Below are positions 39,751 to 48,820 of a stretch of 61,413 bases of DNA, one piece after another. The notes under the pieces were generated by a model. The model was not told the origin of the DNA and did not search any database. It saw only the letters and a list, made by a program, of their open reading frames with translations. Position 1 is the stretch's first letter; each line of letters starts with the position of its first letter. The stretch is from Bradyrhizobium oropedii (GTDB taxonomy: Bacteria; Pseudomonadota; Alphaproteobacteria; Rhizobiales; Xanthobacteraceae). A program made the position numbers and the translations under genes. The DNA lies in contig NZ_JACMYO010000016.1 of assembly GCF_020889685.1 (NCBI RefSeq), forward strand, positions 10,001-71,413, read 5' to 3'.

Positions 39751-40722
39751 TCAGTCGATGTCGTCGAGCGTGGCGAACAGGGTGCGCCGCGACGCCCATG
39801 CGGTGATCGCCGCGATCAGCACCGCCTGCAACGCCAGGACGAGGTAACCCGACGGACGCAGCGAGAACGTGCCGAGCAGGGCCGCGAACTGGTCGCCCAC
39901 CGGCGTGCCGGAGAACCAGTTGGCGATCGACTCGGAGAAGCCGAACGCCAGCATCGCCGCGCCGCCGCCGATCAGCCCGCCCTCGAGGCCGAGCCGGAGG
40001 AAATGCCGCAGGAAGCGGTTGGCGATGAAGCTGTCGCCGGCGCCGACGAAGTGCAGCACCTCGACGATCGGACGGTTGGACGCCATCGCGCCGCGGGTCG
40101 CGAACGACACCGAGATGATGGTGGCGATGATCACGAGGATCAGGATGCCGACGCCGGCAAACACCGTGGCGCCGGTCATCGAGCGCATTCGCTCGATCCA
40201 GGCGCGGTGATCGTCGACGCTCGCGGTCGGCGCCGCCTGCGTCACCCGAGCGCGCAAGCCGGCGAGATCGAGCGTGGTGCCGGGCTGCACCCGCGCCACG
40301 ATCACGCGCGGCACCGGCAGCTCGTCGATCGAGAGCCCGCTGCCGAGCCAGGGCTCCAGCAGCTTGGCGGATTCCTCCTTGCTGAACGGACGAACCTCGA
40401 GAATGCCGGGCTGCGCCCGCATCGCGTCCACCGCCGCCTGCGCATCGCGATCGAGGTCGCGGCCGGGCGAAGGGCGCACCTGGATGGTGACCTCGCTCGA
40501 CACCTCGGACTGCCATTCGGCAGCCGACGCGCTGACCAGGAGCACGGTGCCTGTCGTCAGCGAGGCGAGGAAGGTCATGATCGCGACCACCGCGACCAGC
40601 GCGCGGCCGGAGATCGAGGCGCGCGGCACGATCGGCGACATGTTGCGTGCGGTGGCGGGGACCTGCGGGCGTTCGCGCCCGAGATCGACCAACGACACTT
40701 TCTCGTCGCCGCTCTTACTCAT
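39751..40722 (-). CDS. ftsX: Cell division protein FtsX
   Basis: A 323-residue inner-membrane protein with four membrane segments (about 45-65, 190-212, 240-260, 292-312) and a large periplasmic loop after the first, as in FtsX of the FtsEX complex. FtsEX uses ATP to activate periplasmic peptidoglycan hydrolases at the septum. The start overlaps the ftsE 3' end by 8 bp (40715-40722), consistent with one operon. Loop sequence is little conserved; the call rests on topology and ftsE. Confidence 0.92.
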   Translation of the reverse strand: MSKSGDEKVSLVDLGRERPQVPATARNMSPIVPRASISGRALVAVVAIMTFLASLTTGTVLLVSASAAEWQSEVSSEVTIQVRPSPGRDLDRDAQAAVDAMRAQPGILEVRPFSKEESAKLLEPWLGSGLSIDELPVPRVIVARVQPGTTLDLAGLRARVTQAAPTASVDDHRAWIERMRSMTGATVFAGVGILILVIIATIISVSFATRGAMASNRPIVEVLHFVGAGDSFIANRFLRHFLRLGLEGGLIGGGAAMLAFGFSESIANWFSGTPVGDQFAALLGTFSLRPSGYLVLALQAVLIAAITAWASRRTLFATLDDID

Positions 40723-41374
40723 AGATGTGCAGCCGTCCCTGATGCAGCACCAGCCGCCGCGCCTCGTATTGATCCATCAGCGTGATGTCGTGGGTCGCGA
40801 TGATAACAGCGGTGCCCGATTTGTTGAGCTCGATGAACAGCCGCAGCAGGCGGCGCCCGAGCGTCGGATCGACGCTGCCGGTCGGCTCGTCGGCCAGCAG
40901 CAATTGCGGCCGCGAGATCACCGCGCGCGCGATCGCTGCGCGCTGCTTCTCGCCGCCCGACAGGATCGGCGGCAGCGCATCCATCCGCTCGCCGAGGCCG
41001 ACCCATTTCAGGAGGTCGATCACCTCGCGGCGATAGCTCGATTCCTCGCGGCCCATCACGCGGAAGGGCAGCGCGACGTTCTCATAGGTCGTCATATGGT
41101 CGAGCAGGCGAAAATCCTGCAGCACGATGCCGATCCGCTTGCGCAGGTCGGCGACCTGGTCCTTGTTGAGCAGGGAGATGTCCTTGCCGAACAGATTGAC
41201 CAGCCCGCGGGTCGGCCGCAGCGACAGGAACAACAGCCGCAGCAGCGAGGTCTTGCCCGCGCCCGACGGGCCGGTGAGGAACTGGAACGAATGCGCCGGG
41301 ATCATGAACGAGAGGTCGCGCAGAACCTCCGGGCCGAGCCCGTAGCGCAAACCGACATTTTCGAACCGAACCAA
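40715..41374 (-). CDS. ftsE: Cell division ATP-binding protein FtsE
   Basis: A 219-residue ABC ATPase. It has Walker A GPSGAGKTS (about 35-43), signature LSGGEKQR (about 139) and Walker B LLLADEPTGS. The start TTG 41374 (MVRFENVGLRYG) is chosen because it matches the family start and has GGAG 8 nt upstream; the open frame extends further upstream but that sequence is unlike FtsE. It partners FtsX; the divergent neighbour is the MJ0042 zinc-ribbon gene. Confidence 0.95.
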   Translation of the reverse strand: MVRFENVGLRYGLGPEVLRDLSFMIPAHSFQFLTGPSGAGKTSLLRLLFLSLRPTRGLVNLFGKDISLLNKDQVADLRKRIGIVLQDFRLLDHMTTYENVALPFRVMGREESSYRREVIDLLKWVGLGERMDALPPILSGGEKQRAAIARAVISRPQLLLADEPTGSVDPTLGRRLLRLFIELNKSGTAVIIATHDITLMDQYEARRLVLHQGRLHIYE

Positions 41375-41547
41375 TGCGCTAGCTCCGTTCGAGAGGGCCA
41401 GTGGCCCAATACCCAACACGACGGTCCGAACACCTGCCGAGCGGCCGCGAACCGCACAGAAAGCTTGTGCGTCGGTTATGGTTTCCGATTCGTTAACGGT
41501 CGCTCGGTAGCATCCGGGCATACCACACGGTGGAGATTCGGCTCCAT

Positions 41548-42411
41548 ATGCATATCGTTTGCCCGCATTGTACAACATCCTACGCCATCAATCCGGCCAC
41601 CCTGGGGGAGGCCGGACGCTCCGTCCGCTGTTCCCGCTGCCGGGAGGTCTGGCTGGCCCGGCCGGAGGACGCGATCGGGGCTGTGGCGCCCACTCTGGCC
41701 TATCAGTCCGCCGGCTCCGATCTCGCCGCCGAATGGGACGCGATGGGCCGCGAGGAGGCTGACGAGACCCCGATGGTCGAAAGCCCCTCGATTTCGGCCG
41801 ATCTACCCGAGGGCGACGCCGCAGCGGAATGGCCGGCGGTGGCCGCCGCGGATGCCGCAGCTCATGCCGACGGCCAGGAGCCGACCGGAACCCGGCGCCG
41901 CTTCCGCCTGCCCCGGTTTCCCCGGCTGTTCCGCCTGCCCTCCTTGCCCCGAATTCCCTTCATGCCGGTGATCGGCGCGCTGCCGACCACCTGCGCTGCC
42001 ATGGCGGCTCTGATCGTCGCGCTGTTCGTCTGGCGCAACGACGTGGTGCGCCTGCTGCCGCAGACGGCGCTGTTCTACAAGATGGTCGGGCTCGACGTGA
42101 ATCTGCGCGGGCTCGCCTTCAAGGACCTCAAGATCACCAACGAGACCGTGGACGGCAAGCCGGTGCTGGTCATCGAGGGCATGATCGTCGGCCAGACCCG
42201 GAAGCCGGTCGAACTGCCGCGGCTGCGCTTCTCGGTCCGCGACGCGCAAGGTGCCGAAATCTATGCCTGGAACGCGGTGCTGGAGCAGCCGGTGCTGAAT
42301 CCCGGCGAGCGCGCCTTCTTCAAGTCGCGCCTCGCCTCGCCGCCGCCCGAAGGCCGCAATATCGACGTACGATTCTTCAACAAGCGTGATCTCACCGGCG
42401 GCCGCGCCTGA
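41548..42411 (+). CDS. MJ0042 zinc-ribbon, membrane-anchored protein (DUF3426-like)
   Basis: A 287-residue protein. An N-terminal zinc ribbon (residues 5-33) has two CxxC pairs, VCPHCTTSYAI and CSRCREVW. A Pro/Arg-rich linker leads to a single membrane span (about 147-168, TCAAMAALIVALFVWRNDVV) and a C-terminal periplasmic DUF3426-like domain (about 185-287). ATG 41548 (MHIVCPHC) has GGAG 12 nt upstream. Function unknown. It is divergent from ftsE and followed 37 bp later by the CpdR-like gene, a neighbourhood I recall from Rhizobiales. Confidence 0.85.
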   Translation: MHIVCPHCTTSYAINPATLGEAGRSVRCSRCREVWLARPEDAIGAVAPTLAYQSAGSDLAAEWDAMGREEADETPMVESPSISADLPEGDAAAEWPAVAAADAAAHADGQEPTGTRRRFRLPRFPRLFRLPSLPRIPFMPVIGALPTTCAAMAALIVALFVWRNDVVRLLPQTALFYKMVGLDVNLRGLAFKDLKITNETVDGKPVLVIEGMIVGQTRKPVELPRLRFSVRDAQGAEIYAWNAVLEQPVLNPGERAFFKSRLASPPPEGRNIDVRFFNKRDLTGGRA

Positions 42412-42448
42412 GGCTGCCGGCCGACACCTCGGGAATCGACCAATCACC

Positions 42449-42826
42449 ATGACGCGTGTTCTGATCGCCGACGACGAAGACTCGATGCGCTCGCTGGTGG
42501 CGCGCGCCATCGCCATGGACGGCCACGAGACCGTGACCGCGCAGGACGGCGCTGAGGCGCTGGAGGTGCTGACGCGCGATGAGGGCGCGTTCGACCTCTT
42601 GCTTACCGACATCCAGATGCCCGTGATGGACGGCATCGCGCTGGCCCTGACCGCAGCACGCGACTTCCCCGGGCTGAAGATCCTGCTGATGACCGGCTTC
42701 GCGCATCAGCGCGAGCGCGCCTCAGGCCTCAATGCGATCGTGCATGACGTGGTGACCAAGCCGTTCTCGGTGGCCGATATCCGCACGGCGGTGGCGGACG
42801 CGCTGGCGGCGCGGAAGGCGAGCTAG
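42449..42826 (+). CDS. Single-domain response regulator, CpdR-like
   Basis: A 125-residue receiver domain without an output domain. The acidic pair is ADDEDS (8-13), the phosphoacceptor Asp lies in LLLTDIQMPVMDG (about 55), and the conserved Thr and Lys are in LLMTGFA and VVTKPFS. CpdR in Caulobacter and Sinorhizobium controls ClpXP proteolysis in the cell cycle; the LLTDIxMPxMDG..TGFA pattern resembles it, but other single-domain regulators could too. ATG 42449 (MTRVLIADDE) is used. Confidence 0.8.
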   Translation: MTRVLIADDEDSMRSLVARAIAMDGHETVTAQDGAEALEVLTRDEGAFDLLLTDIQMPVMDGIALALTAARDFPGLKILLMTGFAHQRERASGLNAIVHDVVTKPFSVADIRTAVADALAARKAS

Positions 42827-42860
42827 GACGTCATTGCAAGGCGAGACCGCCGCGCGCATT

Positions 42861-42968
42861 GCTCGTCATGCCCCGCGAAAGCGGGGCATCCAGTACGCCG
42901 AGGCTTCTCGATTCAATCGCTGACGTCTCTGGAATACTGAATCGCCCGGACAAACAGGCCGGGCGATG
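42861..42968. repeat. Paired palindromic repeats between cpdR-like and TIGR02302 genes
   Basis: A hairpin ATGCCCCGCGAAAGCGGGGCAT (42868-42889; stem GCCCCGC with GAAA loop) and a second at 42941-42968 (TCGCCCGG/CCGGGCGA). The second also occurs at 23588-23620. The layout echoes the hairpin pairs at 23.4 kb and probably ends transcripts of the two convergent genes. Confidence 0.75.
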
Positions 42969-42989
42969 ACAGTGGAGATGATGCTGGGA

Positions 42990-45599
42990 CTAGTAATCCT
43001 TCAGCAGGCGCTCGATATAGTCGAGCTCGATCTGCGGCCGTGACGGATCGGCGAGGCGGCGGCGCAGCTCTTCGAGGATGCGGCGGACGCGCTGGACGTC
43101 GATCTCGCCGGGAATCTTCACGGTGTAATCGTCGCCGAATTCACGGCCGTGCAGCGGCCGGCCGAGCGGATCGGTCTGGTTGCCGCCGCTCTGCTGGCGA
43201 CCGGCGCGGTTGCCGGGGCTATCGCCCGGCTGGTCGCCGTCGCCCTGCTGCATCGCGTCGGCAAGGCTCTGCGCGCCCTTGCGCAGCGCGTCCAGCGCGC
43301 GGCCTTGCGAATCCACCGCGCCGTCGGCATTGCCCTCGCCGAGCCGGCCCGATGCATCGCCCATCGCGGAATCGGCCTGGTCGAGCCCGTCGCCGTCATC
43401 GCCCTGATCGCCGCCCTGGTCGCCCTGCTGCGCCTGATCGCCCTTCTGGCCCTGACCCTTCTGCCCCTGCTGGCCCTTCTGGCCGCGCTGATCCGGACCC
43501 ATGCCGCGCTTGGCGAGCTCTTCCTGCAACTTCTTCAGGCGGTCGCGCAGCGCCTGCTGATCCTGTTGCAGATCGCCCATCGACTGGTCGCCCTGCTTGC
43601 CGCGCATGCGATCGCGGCGGGAATCCTGGCCCTGCTTGAAGGTCTTGTCGCGCAATTGCTGCTGCTTGCGGATCATGTCGCCGAGCTCGTTGAGCGACTG
43701 CTGCATGTCGTCGTCGCCCTGATTGGGCTGCGCCATCTGCAGGTTTTCCAGCATCTGCTGCATCTGCTCGAGCAGCTGCCGCGCCGCATCCTTGTCGCCG
43801 GAGCGCGACAGCCGCTCCATGCGATCGAGCATGTTCTTGAGATCCTGCTGGCTCAGCACCTTGGCATTGGGATCGAGCGGCCGGGCGAGCTGCTGCGGAT
43901 TGTTGCGGAACTGCTCGACCATCTGGCGCAGGAAATTGTCCAGCGCCGCGCGCAGATTGTCGGTGAGCTTCTTGATCTCCTCGTCGGTCGCGCCGCGTTC
44001 CAGCGCCTGCTTGAGCGCGTCCTGCGCCGCGCGCAGCGCCTTGTCGACATCACTGATGTTGCCGTCCTCGATGGTGACGGCGAGCGACCACAGGCTGGCG
44101 ACGACCTCACGCAGCTGATCGTCGGTGCGGGCCGCCTCGAGCTGGCGGGCCACGGTGTGCAGGCCGAGATAATAGCCGGTCTCCGGCATGAACATTTCAG
44201 GCGCGATCATCAGCGCGTCGAGCGCGGCGTAGACCTGCCCGTTCTGGTTGGCATCGAGCGCAAGGATCCGACGCTGCTCGATCAGCGCGCGCGCCAACGG
44301 CTTGGTGAACAGGCGCTCGGGCAGCCGCATGTTGAAGGGCTCGCTCTTGCCCTCATTGCCGGCTTCATCCTTGGCGGTCAGCGTCAGCGTCACGTCGGCA
44401 CCGGCATAGGGATCCTCGCTGAGGTCCTTGACGGTCTGGCCGACGCCGTTGCGGGTGCGCGCATTCGGCAGCACCAGCGCGAATTGCGGCGGCTCGAACA
44501 GCGGACGCGGCTGCGTCGTCTTGCCGTCGGCATCCTTCGCAGCATCGCCCGGCCGCGGCGCGAATTGCGCGCGCGCTTCGGTCACGCCGTAATCGTCTTC
44601 GAGCCGGTAGGACATCTGCAAGGCGCCACGCGCCTGCCGCTCCGGATCCTTGGCGAGCGCAATCGACGGCGGGCGGTCCGGCGTCGCGGTGAACTTCCAC
44701 TGCGGCTGGCCGGCCGGCGCGCGGACATGCGCGGTGCCGTCGCCGGTGATCTTGAAATGCCGTTCATTGGTGCCCTTGGGCGCCTGCCCCTCCGGCGCGA
44801 CCTCGTTGACGCCGCCACCGACCACGACGTCGATGGTGCCGCCGCTCGAGCGCACCAGCAGCGTGCTGCCCGAGGGAACCGCGAGCGGGGTGGTGTCGGC
44901 CGCGTTGGCGTCTTTGTTGGCGTTGGACAGGATGATCGGCGGCTTGCCGGTGTAGTTCGGCGGCGTCACCCAGGCATCGACCCGGATATTGGCCGGCGCC
45001 ATGATGCCGTTCCAGTCGAACGCGGAGGCGACCCGCAGGCCGCGTTCGTCGCCGGCCGCGACATAGCTCGCGACCAGCATCACGATGACCAGCGCGCGCA
45101 GCGCCCAGGGATCGTGCAGCGAGACGCGCGGCCGCGGCAGGCCGGCGCGGATGCGCTTGATCGAGGCCAGCGTGCGCTCGCGCTGCGCCTGCCACAGTGC
45201 CAGCGCAAACGGGTCCTTGTTGGTGAGCGTGTCGGAGAGCGTGGTCGCCGGACGATGGCGGATGCCGGCGCCGCGGTCGAGCCGGCTCAGGCCCTCCTCG
45301 CGGCTCGGCCAGCGGAAGCGCACCAGCGGCGACAATGCTGCGAGCCCGGCAAGGCCGAACAGGCCGGCACCGGCCACGCGTGCGGCAAACGGCAGCACCA
45401 GCCACAGCCCGGCCCAGGATGCGACCAGGAACAATCCTGCAACTGTCAGGAACCGCGCCAGATGCGGCCAGGCCCGTTCCCACGCAATCGCGAATTTTGC
45501 CCGCTGCAGAGCCTCGGTCAGCTTCAAACGCGCGATCGCATCGCTGTCGGGGACGGCGCGTGAGGCGTTGTCAGACGGGTCGATGTTGGCTCCGCTCAA
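42990..45599 (-). CDS. TIGR02302 family membrane protein (DUF4175)
   Basis: An 869-residue protein of the TIGR02302 family, known from alphaproteobacteria, function not established. Two membrane spans lie near the N-terminus (about 48-70, 78-95) and another near 160-180. A large periplasmic region follows with helical and Gln-rich stretches (about 600-760), then a low-complexity Gly/Gln/Asp/Lys segment (QRGQKGQQGQKGQGQKGDQ, about 705-745) and a conserved C-terminus (VQRVRRILEELRRRLADPSR). It was seen as a single-gene unit. Confidence 0.9.
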   Translation of the reverse strand: MSGANIDPSDNASRAVPDSDAIARLKLTEALQRAKFAIAWERAWPHLARFLTVAGLFLVASWAGLWLVLPFAARVAGAGLFGLAGLAALSPLVRFRWPSREEGLSRLDRGAGIRHRPATTLSDTLTNKDPFALALWQAQRERTLASIKRIRAGLPRPRVSLHDPWALRALVIVMLVASYVAAGDERGLRVASAFDWNGIMAPANIRVDAWVTPPNYTGKPPIILSNANKDANAADTTPLAVPSGSTLLVRSSGGTIDVVVGGGVNEVAPEGQAPKGTNERHFKITGDGTAHVRAPAGQPQWKFTATPDRPPSIALAKDPERQARGALQMSYRLEDDYGVTEARAQFAPRPGDAAKDADGKTTQPRPLFEPPQFALVLPNARTRNGVGQTVKDLSEDPYAGADVTLTLTAKDEAGNEGKSEPFNMRLPERLFTKPLARALIEQRRILALDANQNGQVYAALDALMIAPEMFMPETGYYLGLHTVARQLEAARTDDQLREVVASLWSLAVTIEDGNISDVDKALRAAQDALKQALERGATDEEIKKLTDNLRAALDNFLRQMVEQFRNNPQQLARPLDPNAKVLSQQDLKNMLDRMERLSRSGDKDAARQLLEQMQQMLENLQMAQPNQGDDDMQQSLNELGDMIRKQQQLRDKTFKQGQDSRRDRMRGKQGDQSMGDLQQDQQALRDRLKKLQEELAKRGMGPDQRGQKGQQGQKGQGQKGDQAQQGDQGGDQGDDGDGLDQADSAMGDASGRLGEGNADGAVDSQGRALDALRKGAQSLADAMQQGDGDQPGDSPGNRAGRQQSGGNQTDPLGRPLHGREFGDDYTVKIPGEIDVQRVRRILEELRRRLADPSRPQIELDYIERLLKDY

Positions 45600-45770
45600 C
45601 GAAATCTCCGGGGTAGCCGGCAGGTCAGCCTAGCACGGCGGCGGCTTTGAGGCACCCGTTCCCCGACGTAACCCACACCGGGAAATACGCATAACACGAA
45701 GGCGTGACTGCGGCGGTGCGACCCCGTAACTTCCCGGCCCGACCCAACGCCTTAAGCATGAGGAAACGAT

Positions 45771-46154
45771 ATGGACCAGAAGACGCACGACAAGGGGCTC
45801 GAAATCCGCAAGGCGGTGCTCGGCGAGGCCTATGTCAACAATGCGCTGAAGAACTCGGACAGCTTCAACAAGCCGTTCCAGGAACTCGTCACTGAATATT
45901 GCTGGGGCGCGGTGTGGGGCCGCGAGGAGCTGCCGCGCAAGACGCGCAGCATGCTCAACCTCGCCATGATCTCGATCCTGAACCGGCCGCACGAGTTGAA
46001 GGCGCACATCAAGGGCGCGCTGACCAACGGCGTCTCCCGCGACGAGATCCGCGAGATCTTCATGCAGGTCTCGATCTATGCCGGCATCCCGGCCGGCGTC
46101 GACAGCTTCCGCATCGCGCGCGAAGTGTTCGCCGAACTCGACAACAAGGCGTGA
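45771..46154 (+). CDS. Carboxymuconolactone decarboxylase family protein
   Basis: A 127-residue CMD-family protein, the length of PcaC. It contains the motif EYCWGAVWGREELPRKTRSM (about 43-62) and GALTNGVSRDEIREIFMQ (about 83-100), with a catalytic-type Glu and Trp as in gamma-carboxymuconolactone decarboxylase, but no CxxC of the AhpD type. No pca genes lie nearby, so a role in protocatechuate breakdown is unproven. It is followed by a repeat region and then the dehydrogenase gene in the same direction. Confidence 0.88.
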   Translation: MDQKTHDKGLEIRKAVLGEAYVNNALKNSDSFNKPFQELVTEYCWGAVWGREELPRKTRSMLNLAMISILNRPHELKAHIKGALTNGVSRDEIREIFMQVSIYAGIPAGVDSFRIAREVFAELDNKA

Positions 46155-46168
46155 GCAAACTCCACTCG

Positions 46169-46340
46169 TTGTCGTCCCGGCCAAGCCACGGGTCGGCGCG
46201 AAGCGCCGCCCGATGACAGGCTCCGCGCGAGCCGGGACCCATAACCACAGCTCGTCGTCGCTACGACGGCTGTGGCTCCAGCTGAACCGAACAATGCAGG
46301 CCTGGGGTTATGGGTCCCTGCTTCCGCAGGGACGACATCG
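46169..46340. repeat. Intergenic repeat pair (GTCGTCCC... type)
   Basis: Left part 46169-46262 contains CGTCCCGGCCAAGCC and GGGACCCATAACCACAG; right part 46305-46340 has GGTTATGGGTCCCTGCTTCC then GCAGGGACGACATCG. The outer arms are inverted to each other. The same arrangement recurs at 47323-47458 and 23416-23543. Confidence 0.8.
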
Positions 46341-46391
46341 AGTGAAGGAGAAACTGCTTCGCGCATAACGACGAAGAGAGGAAACAACACC

Positions 46392-47303
46392 ATGGAAATC
46401 GGATTCATCGGCCTCGGGAAGATGGGCTTCCCGATGGCGCGCCGGCTGATCGAGGCCGGCCACGAGCTCACCGTGTTCGACACCCGCAAGGACGTCGTCG
46501 ACCAGCTCGTTGCGCGCGGCGCTGAGGCAGCAACGTCGCCCAGCGACGTCGCCGACCGCGTAGAGACCGTGATGGCGAGCCTGCCCTCGCTGCAGGCCTC
46601 GCTCGAGGTCGCAACCGGCGCCGGCGGCGTGATCGAGGGCAAGCGCGTCAAGCGCTTCATCGATCTCTCCACCGTCGGCTCGCAGATGGCGGTCAAGATC
46701 CACGATCTCCTGGCCAAGAAGAACATCGTGCAGATCGACAGCCCGGTCTCCGGCGGCGTCTCCGGCGCCGAGAAGGGCACGCTGGCGGTGATGGTGTCGG
46801 GCCCGCGCGCCGATTTCGAGCTGGTGAAGGGCGCGCTCGACGTGATCGGCAAGGTGTTCTTCATCGGCACCAAGCCGGGCTCCGGCCAGACCATGAAGCT
46901 CGCCAACAACTTCCTGTCGGCGACCGCGATGGTCGCGACCTCGGAAGCTGTGGTGATGGGCGTGAAGTCCGGGCTCGATCCGGCCGTGATGATCGATGTC
47001 ATCAATGCCGGCTCCGGGCTGAACACCGCGAGCCGCGACAAGTTTCCGCGCTCGGTGCTGCCGCGCAGCTTCGACTTCGGCTTCGCCACCGGGCTGATGG
47101 TGAAGGACGTGCGGCTCGCGGTCGAGGAAATGCGCTCGCTCGGGCTTTCGATGGAAGTCGCCGAGGCGGTCGGCCGGCTCTGGGAAGTCATCATCCGTGA
47201 CGAGGGACCGGAGTCGGACTTTACGGCTGCGATCAAGCCGATCGAGAAGGCCGCGGGTGTGATCGTCGGTGGGGCTAAGGGCGGAGCTCACGCCGCGAAG
47301 TAA
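46392..47303 (+). CDS. NAD(P)-dependent dehydrogenase, 3-hydroxyisobutyrate dehydrogenase family
   Basis: A 303-residue beta-hydroxyacid dehydrogenase. Rossmann motif GFIGLGKMGFPMARRL (about 4-19), substrate motif SPVSGGVSGAEKGTLAVM (about 117-134) and the catalytic Lys in GQTMKLANNFL (about 165-175). Candidates are 3-hydroxyisobutyrate, tartronate semialdehyde or 2-(hydroxymethyl)glutarate; specificity is not decidable. ATG 46392 follows GAGAGGAAAC. The CMD gene lies 237 bp upstream. Confidence 0.93.
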   Translation: MEIGFIGLGKMGFPMARRLIEAGHELTVFDTRKDVVDQLVARGAEAATSPSDVADRVETVMASLPSLQASLEVATGAGGVIEGKRVKRFIDLSTVGSQMAVKIHDLLAKKNIVQIDSPVSGGVSGAEKGTLAVMVSGPRADFELVKGALDVIGKVFFIGTKPGSGQTMKLANNFLSATAMVATSEAVVMGVKSGLDPAVMIDVINAGSGLNTASRDKFPRSVLPRSFDFGFATGLMVKDVRLAVEEMRSLGLSMEVAEAVGRLWEVIIRDEGPESDFTAAIKPIEKAAGVIVGGAKGGAHAAK

Positions 47304-47322
47304 GGCGGTCGACAAATAGCCG

Positions 47323-47458
47323 CCGTCGTCCCGGGCAAGCGAAGCGCGACCCGGGACCCATAACCACAGGCGTTTGTGATTTAGCTGAGCTGGAGCCCAG
47401 CTCAGTACAATAAGCAAGAGCGGTGGTTATGGGTCCCTGCTTTCGCAGGGACGACACC
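47323..47458. repeat. Intergenic repeat pair between convergent genes
   Basis: CCGTCGTCCCGGGCAAGCGA with CGACCCGGGACCCATAACCA (47323-47370), and GGTTATGGGTCCCTGCTTTC with GCAGGGACGACACCG (47424-47458). Inverted arms are separated by about 50 bp. It lies between the convergent dehydrogenase and lysA genes. Confidence 0.8.
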
Positions 47459-47482
47459 GTTAATGAGGCGCGACCTCGGCTC

Positions 47483-48748
47483 TCACAGCCACGGCGCGGG
47501 CTTGTCCATCGCGATCAGCGCGTCGACGTCGATGCGCGGGCGGACCACGGCATACTGGTCGTCCTTGACCAGCACCTCCGGCACCAGAGGCCGGGTGTTG
47601 TAGGTGCCGGACTGCACGGCGCCATAGGCGCCGGCGGTCATGATCGCCAGGAGATCGCCGGCCTTCGGCTGCGGCAGCGCGCGGTCGAGCGCGAGATAGT
47701 CACCGGTCTCGCAGACCGGGCCGACCACGTCGGCGACCATGGTCGGCGTGCCCTGCGCAGGCTGGCGCACGGCTAAGATGTCGTGATGCGCCTCATACAG
47801 CGTCGGCCGGATCAAATCGTTCATCGCGGCATCGATGATGACGAAGTTCTTGGCATCGCCCGGCTTCACATGGATCACGCGGGCAACGAGGATGCCGGCA
47901 TTGCCGACGATCATGCGGCCCGGCTCGAACATCAGCGTGCAGCCGAGATTATGCGTGACCCGCTTGACCATCGCGGCATAGGCATCCGGCGCCGGCGGCG
48001 CGGCGCGGTCCATGTAATAGGGAATGCCGAGCCCGCCGCCGAAATCGATATGCGAGATATCGTGGCCGTCGGCGCGCAGGGTCTGCACGAATTCGGCGAG
48101 CAGCCGGAAGGCGACTTCTAGCGGACCGAGATCGGTGATCTGGCTGCCGATATGCACGTCGGTGCCGGTGACCTTGATGCCGGGCAGCTTCGCCGCGCGG
48201 GCATAGACCTCGCGGGCGCGCGCGATCGGAATGCCGAACTTGTTCTCGGACTTGCCGGTCGAGATCTTGGCATGGGTGCCGGCGTCGACGTCGGGATTGA
48301 CCCGCACCGAGATGCGCGCGGTCTTTTTCATTTCGACCGCAAGGCGCGACAGCATCTCGAGTTCCGGCTCGGACTCGATATTGATGCAGAGGATGTCGGT
48401 GGCGAGCGCGGCGCGCAGCTCGCTTTCGGTCTTGCCGACGCCCGAAAACACGATCTTCGACGGCGGAATGCCGGCTGCCAGCGCCCGCTTCAACTCGCCG
48501 CCGGACACCACGTCGGCGCCGGCGCCGAGCTTGGCCAGCGTGCGCAGCACCGACTGGTTGGAGTTGGCCTTCATCGCATAGCAGACCAGCGCCTTCTCTC
48601 CGGCGAAGGCTTCGGTGAAGACGCGGTAGTGCCGCTCCAGCGTCGCGGTCGAATAGCAATAGAACGGCGTGCCGACGGCTTCCGCGAGCTCAATGAGATT
48701 GACCGCCTCGGCATGCAGCACGCCGTTGCGATAGTCGAAATGGTTCAT
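47483..48748 (-). CDS. lysA: Diaminopimelate decarboxylase LysA
   Basis: A 421-residue fold-III PLP decarboxylase that turns meso-DAP into lysine. The PLP lysine lies in CYAMKANSNQSVL (about Lys59); HIGSQI (about 200), the glycine-rich DFGGGLGIPY, and the catalytic Cys in GPVCETGDYLA are present. Normal length. Third gene of argH-lptM-lysA on the minus strand, with a palindromic repeat between it and lptM. Confidence 0.97.
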   Translation of the reverse strand: MNHFDYRNGVLHAEAVNLIELAEAVGTPFYCYSTATLERHYRVFTEAFAGEKALVCYAMKANSNQSVLRTLAKLGAGADVVSGGELKRALAAGIPPSKIVFSGVGKTESELRAALATDILCINIESEPELEMLSRLAVEMKKTARISVRVNPDVDAGTHAKISTGKSENKFGIPIARAREVYARAAKLPGIKVTGTDVHIGSQITDLGPLEVAFRLLAEFVQTLRADGHDISHIDFGGGLGIPYYMDRAAPPAPDAYAAMVKRVTHNLGCTLMFEPGRMIVGNAGILVARVIHVKPGDAKNFVIIDAAMNDLIRPTLYEAHHDILAVRQPAQGTPTMVADVVGPVCETGDYLALDRALPQPKAGDLLAIMTAGAYGAVQSGTYNTRPLVPEVLVKDDQYAVVRPRIDVDALIAMDKPAPWL

Positions 48749-48765
48749 GACAAGCTGGATTGTTT

Positions 48766-48815
48766 GAGCATGATCTTTTCGGAAAACCGGTTCCCACTTT
48801 TCCGGATCATGCTCC
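48766..48815. repeat. GAGCATGATC palindrome, copy 2
   Basis: GAGCATGATCTTTTCGGAAA and CCACTTTTCCGGATCATGCTC form a large imperfect palindrome. The right arm is the complement of the element at 39624-39657. It lies between lysA and lptM. Confidence 0.8.
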
Positions 48816-48820
48816 AGATA

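Noticed and set aside
41375..41547. Possible CtrA site (GTTAAC near 41497) between ftsE and the MJ0042 gene
   Set aside because: Only one TTAA half fits; the second half at N7 spacing is absent on both strands, so a cell-cycle site is not supported.
43149..45563. 804-codon plus-strand open frame opposite the TIGR02302 gene
   Set aside because: Leu/Ile/Ala-rich mirror of a Gln/Asp-rich coding region; no recognisable protein.
48749..48820. Lysine riboswitch upstream of lysA, or cobalamin riboswitch upstream of the adenosyltransferase
   Set aside because: The lysA gap is a palindromic repeat only 72 bp long; the region upstream of 58390 shows no cobalamin-box elements.
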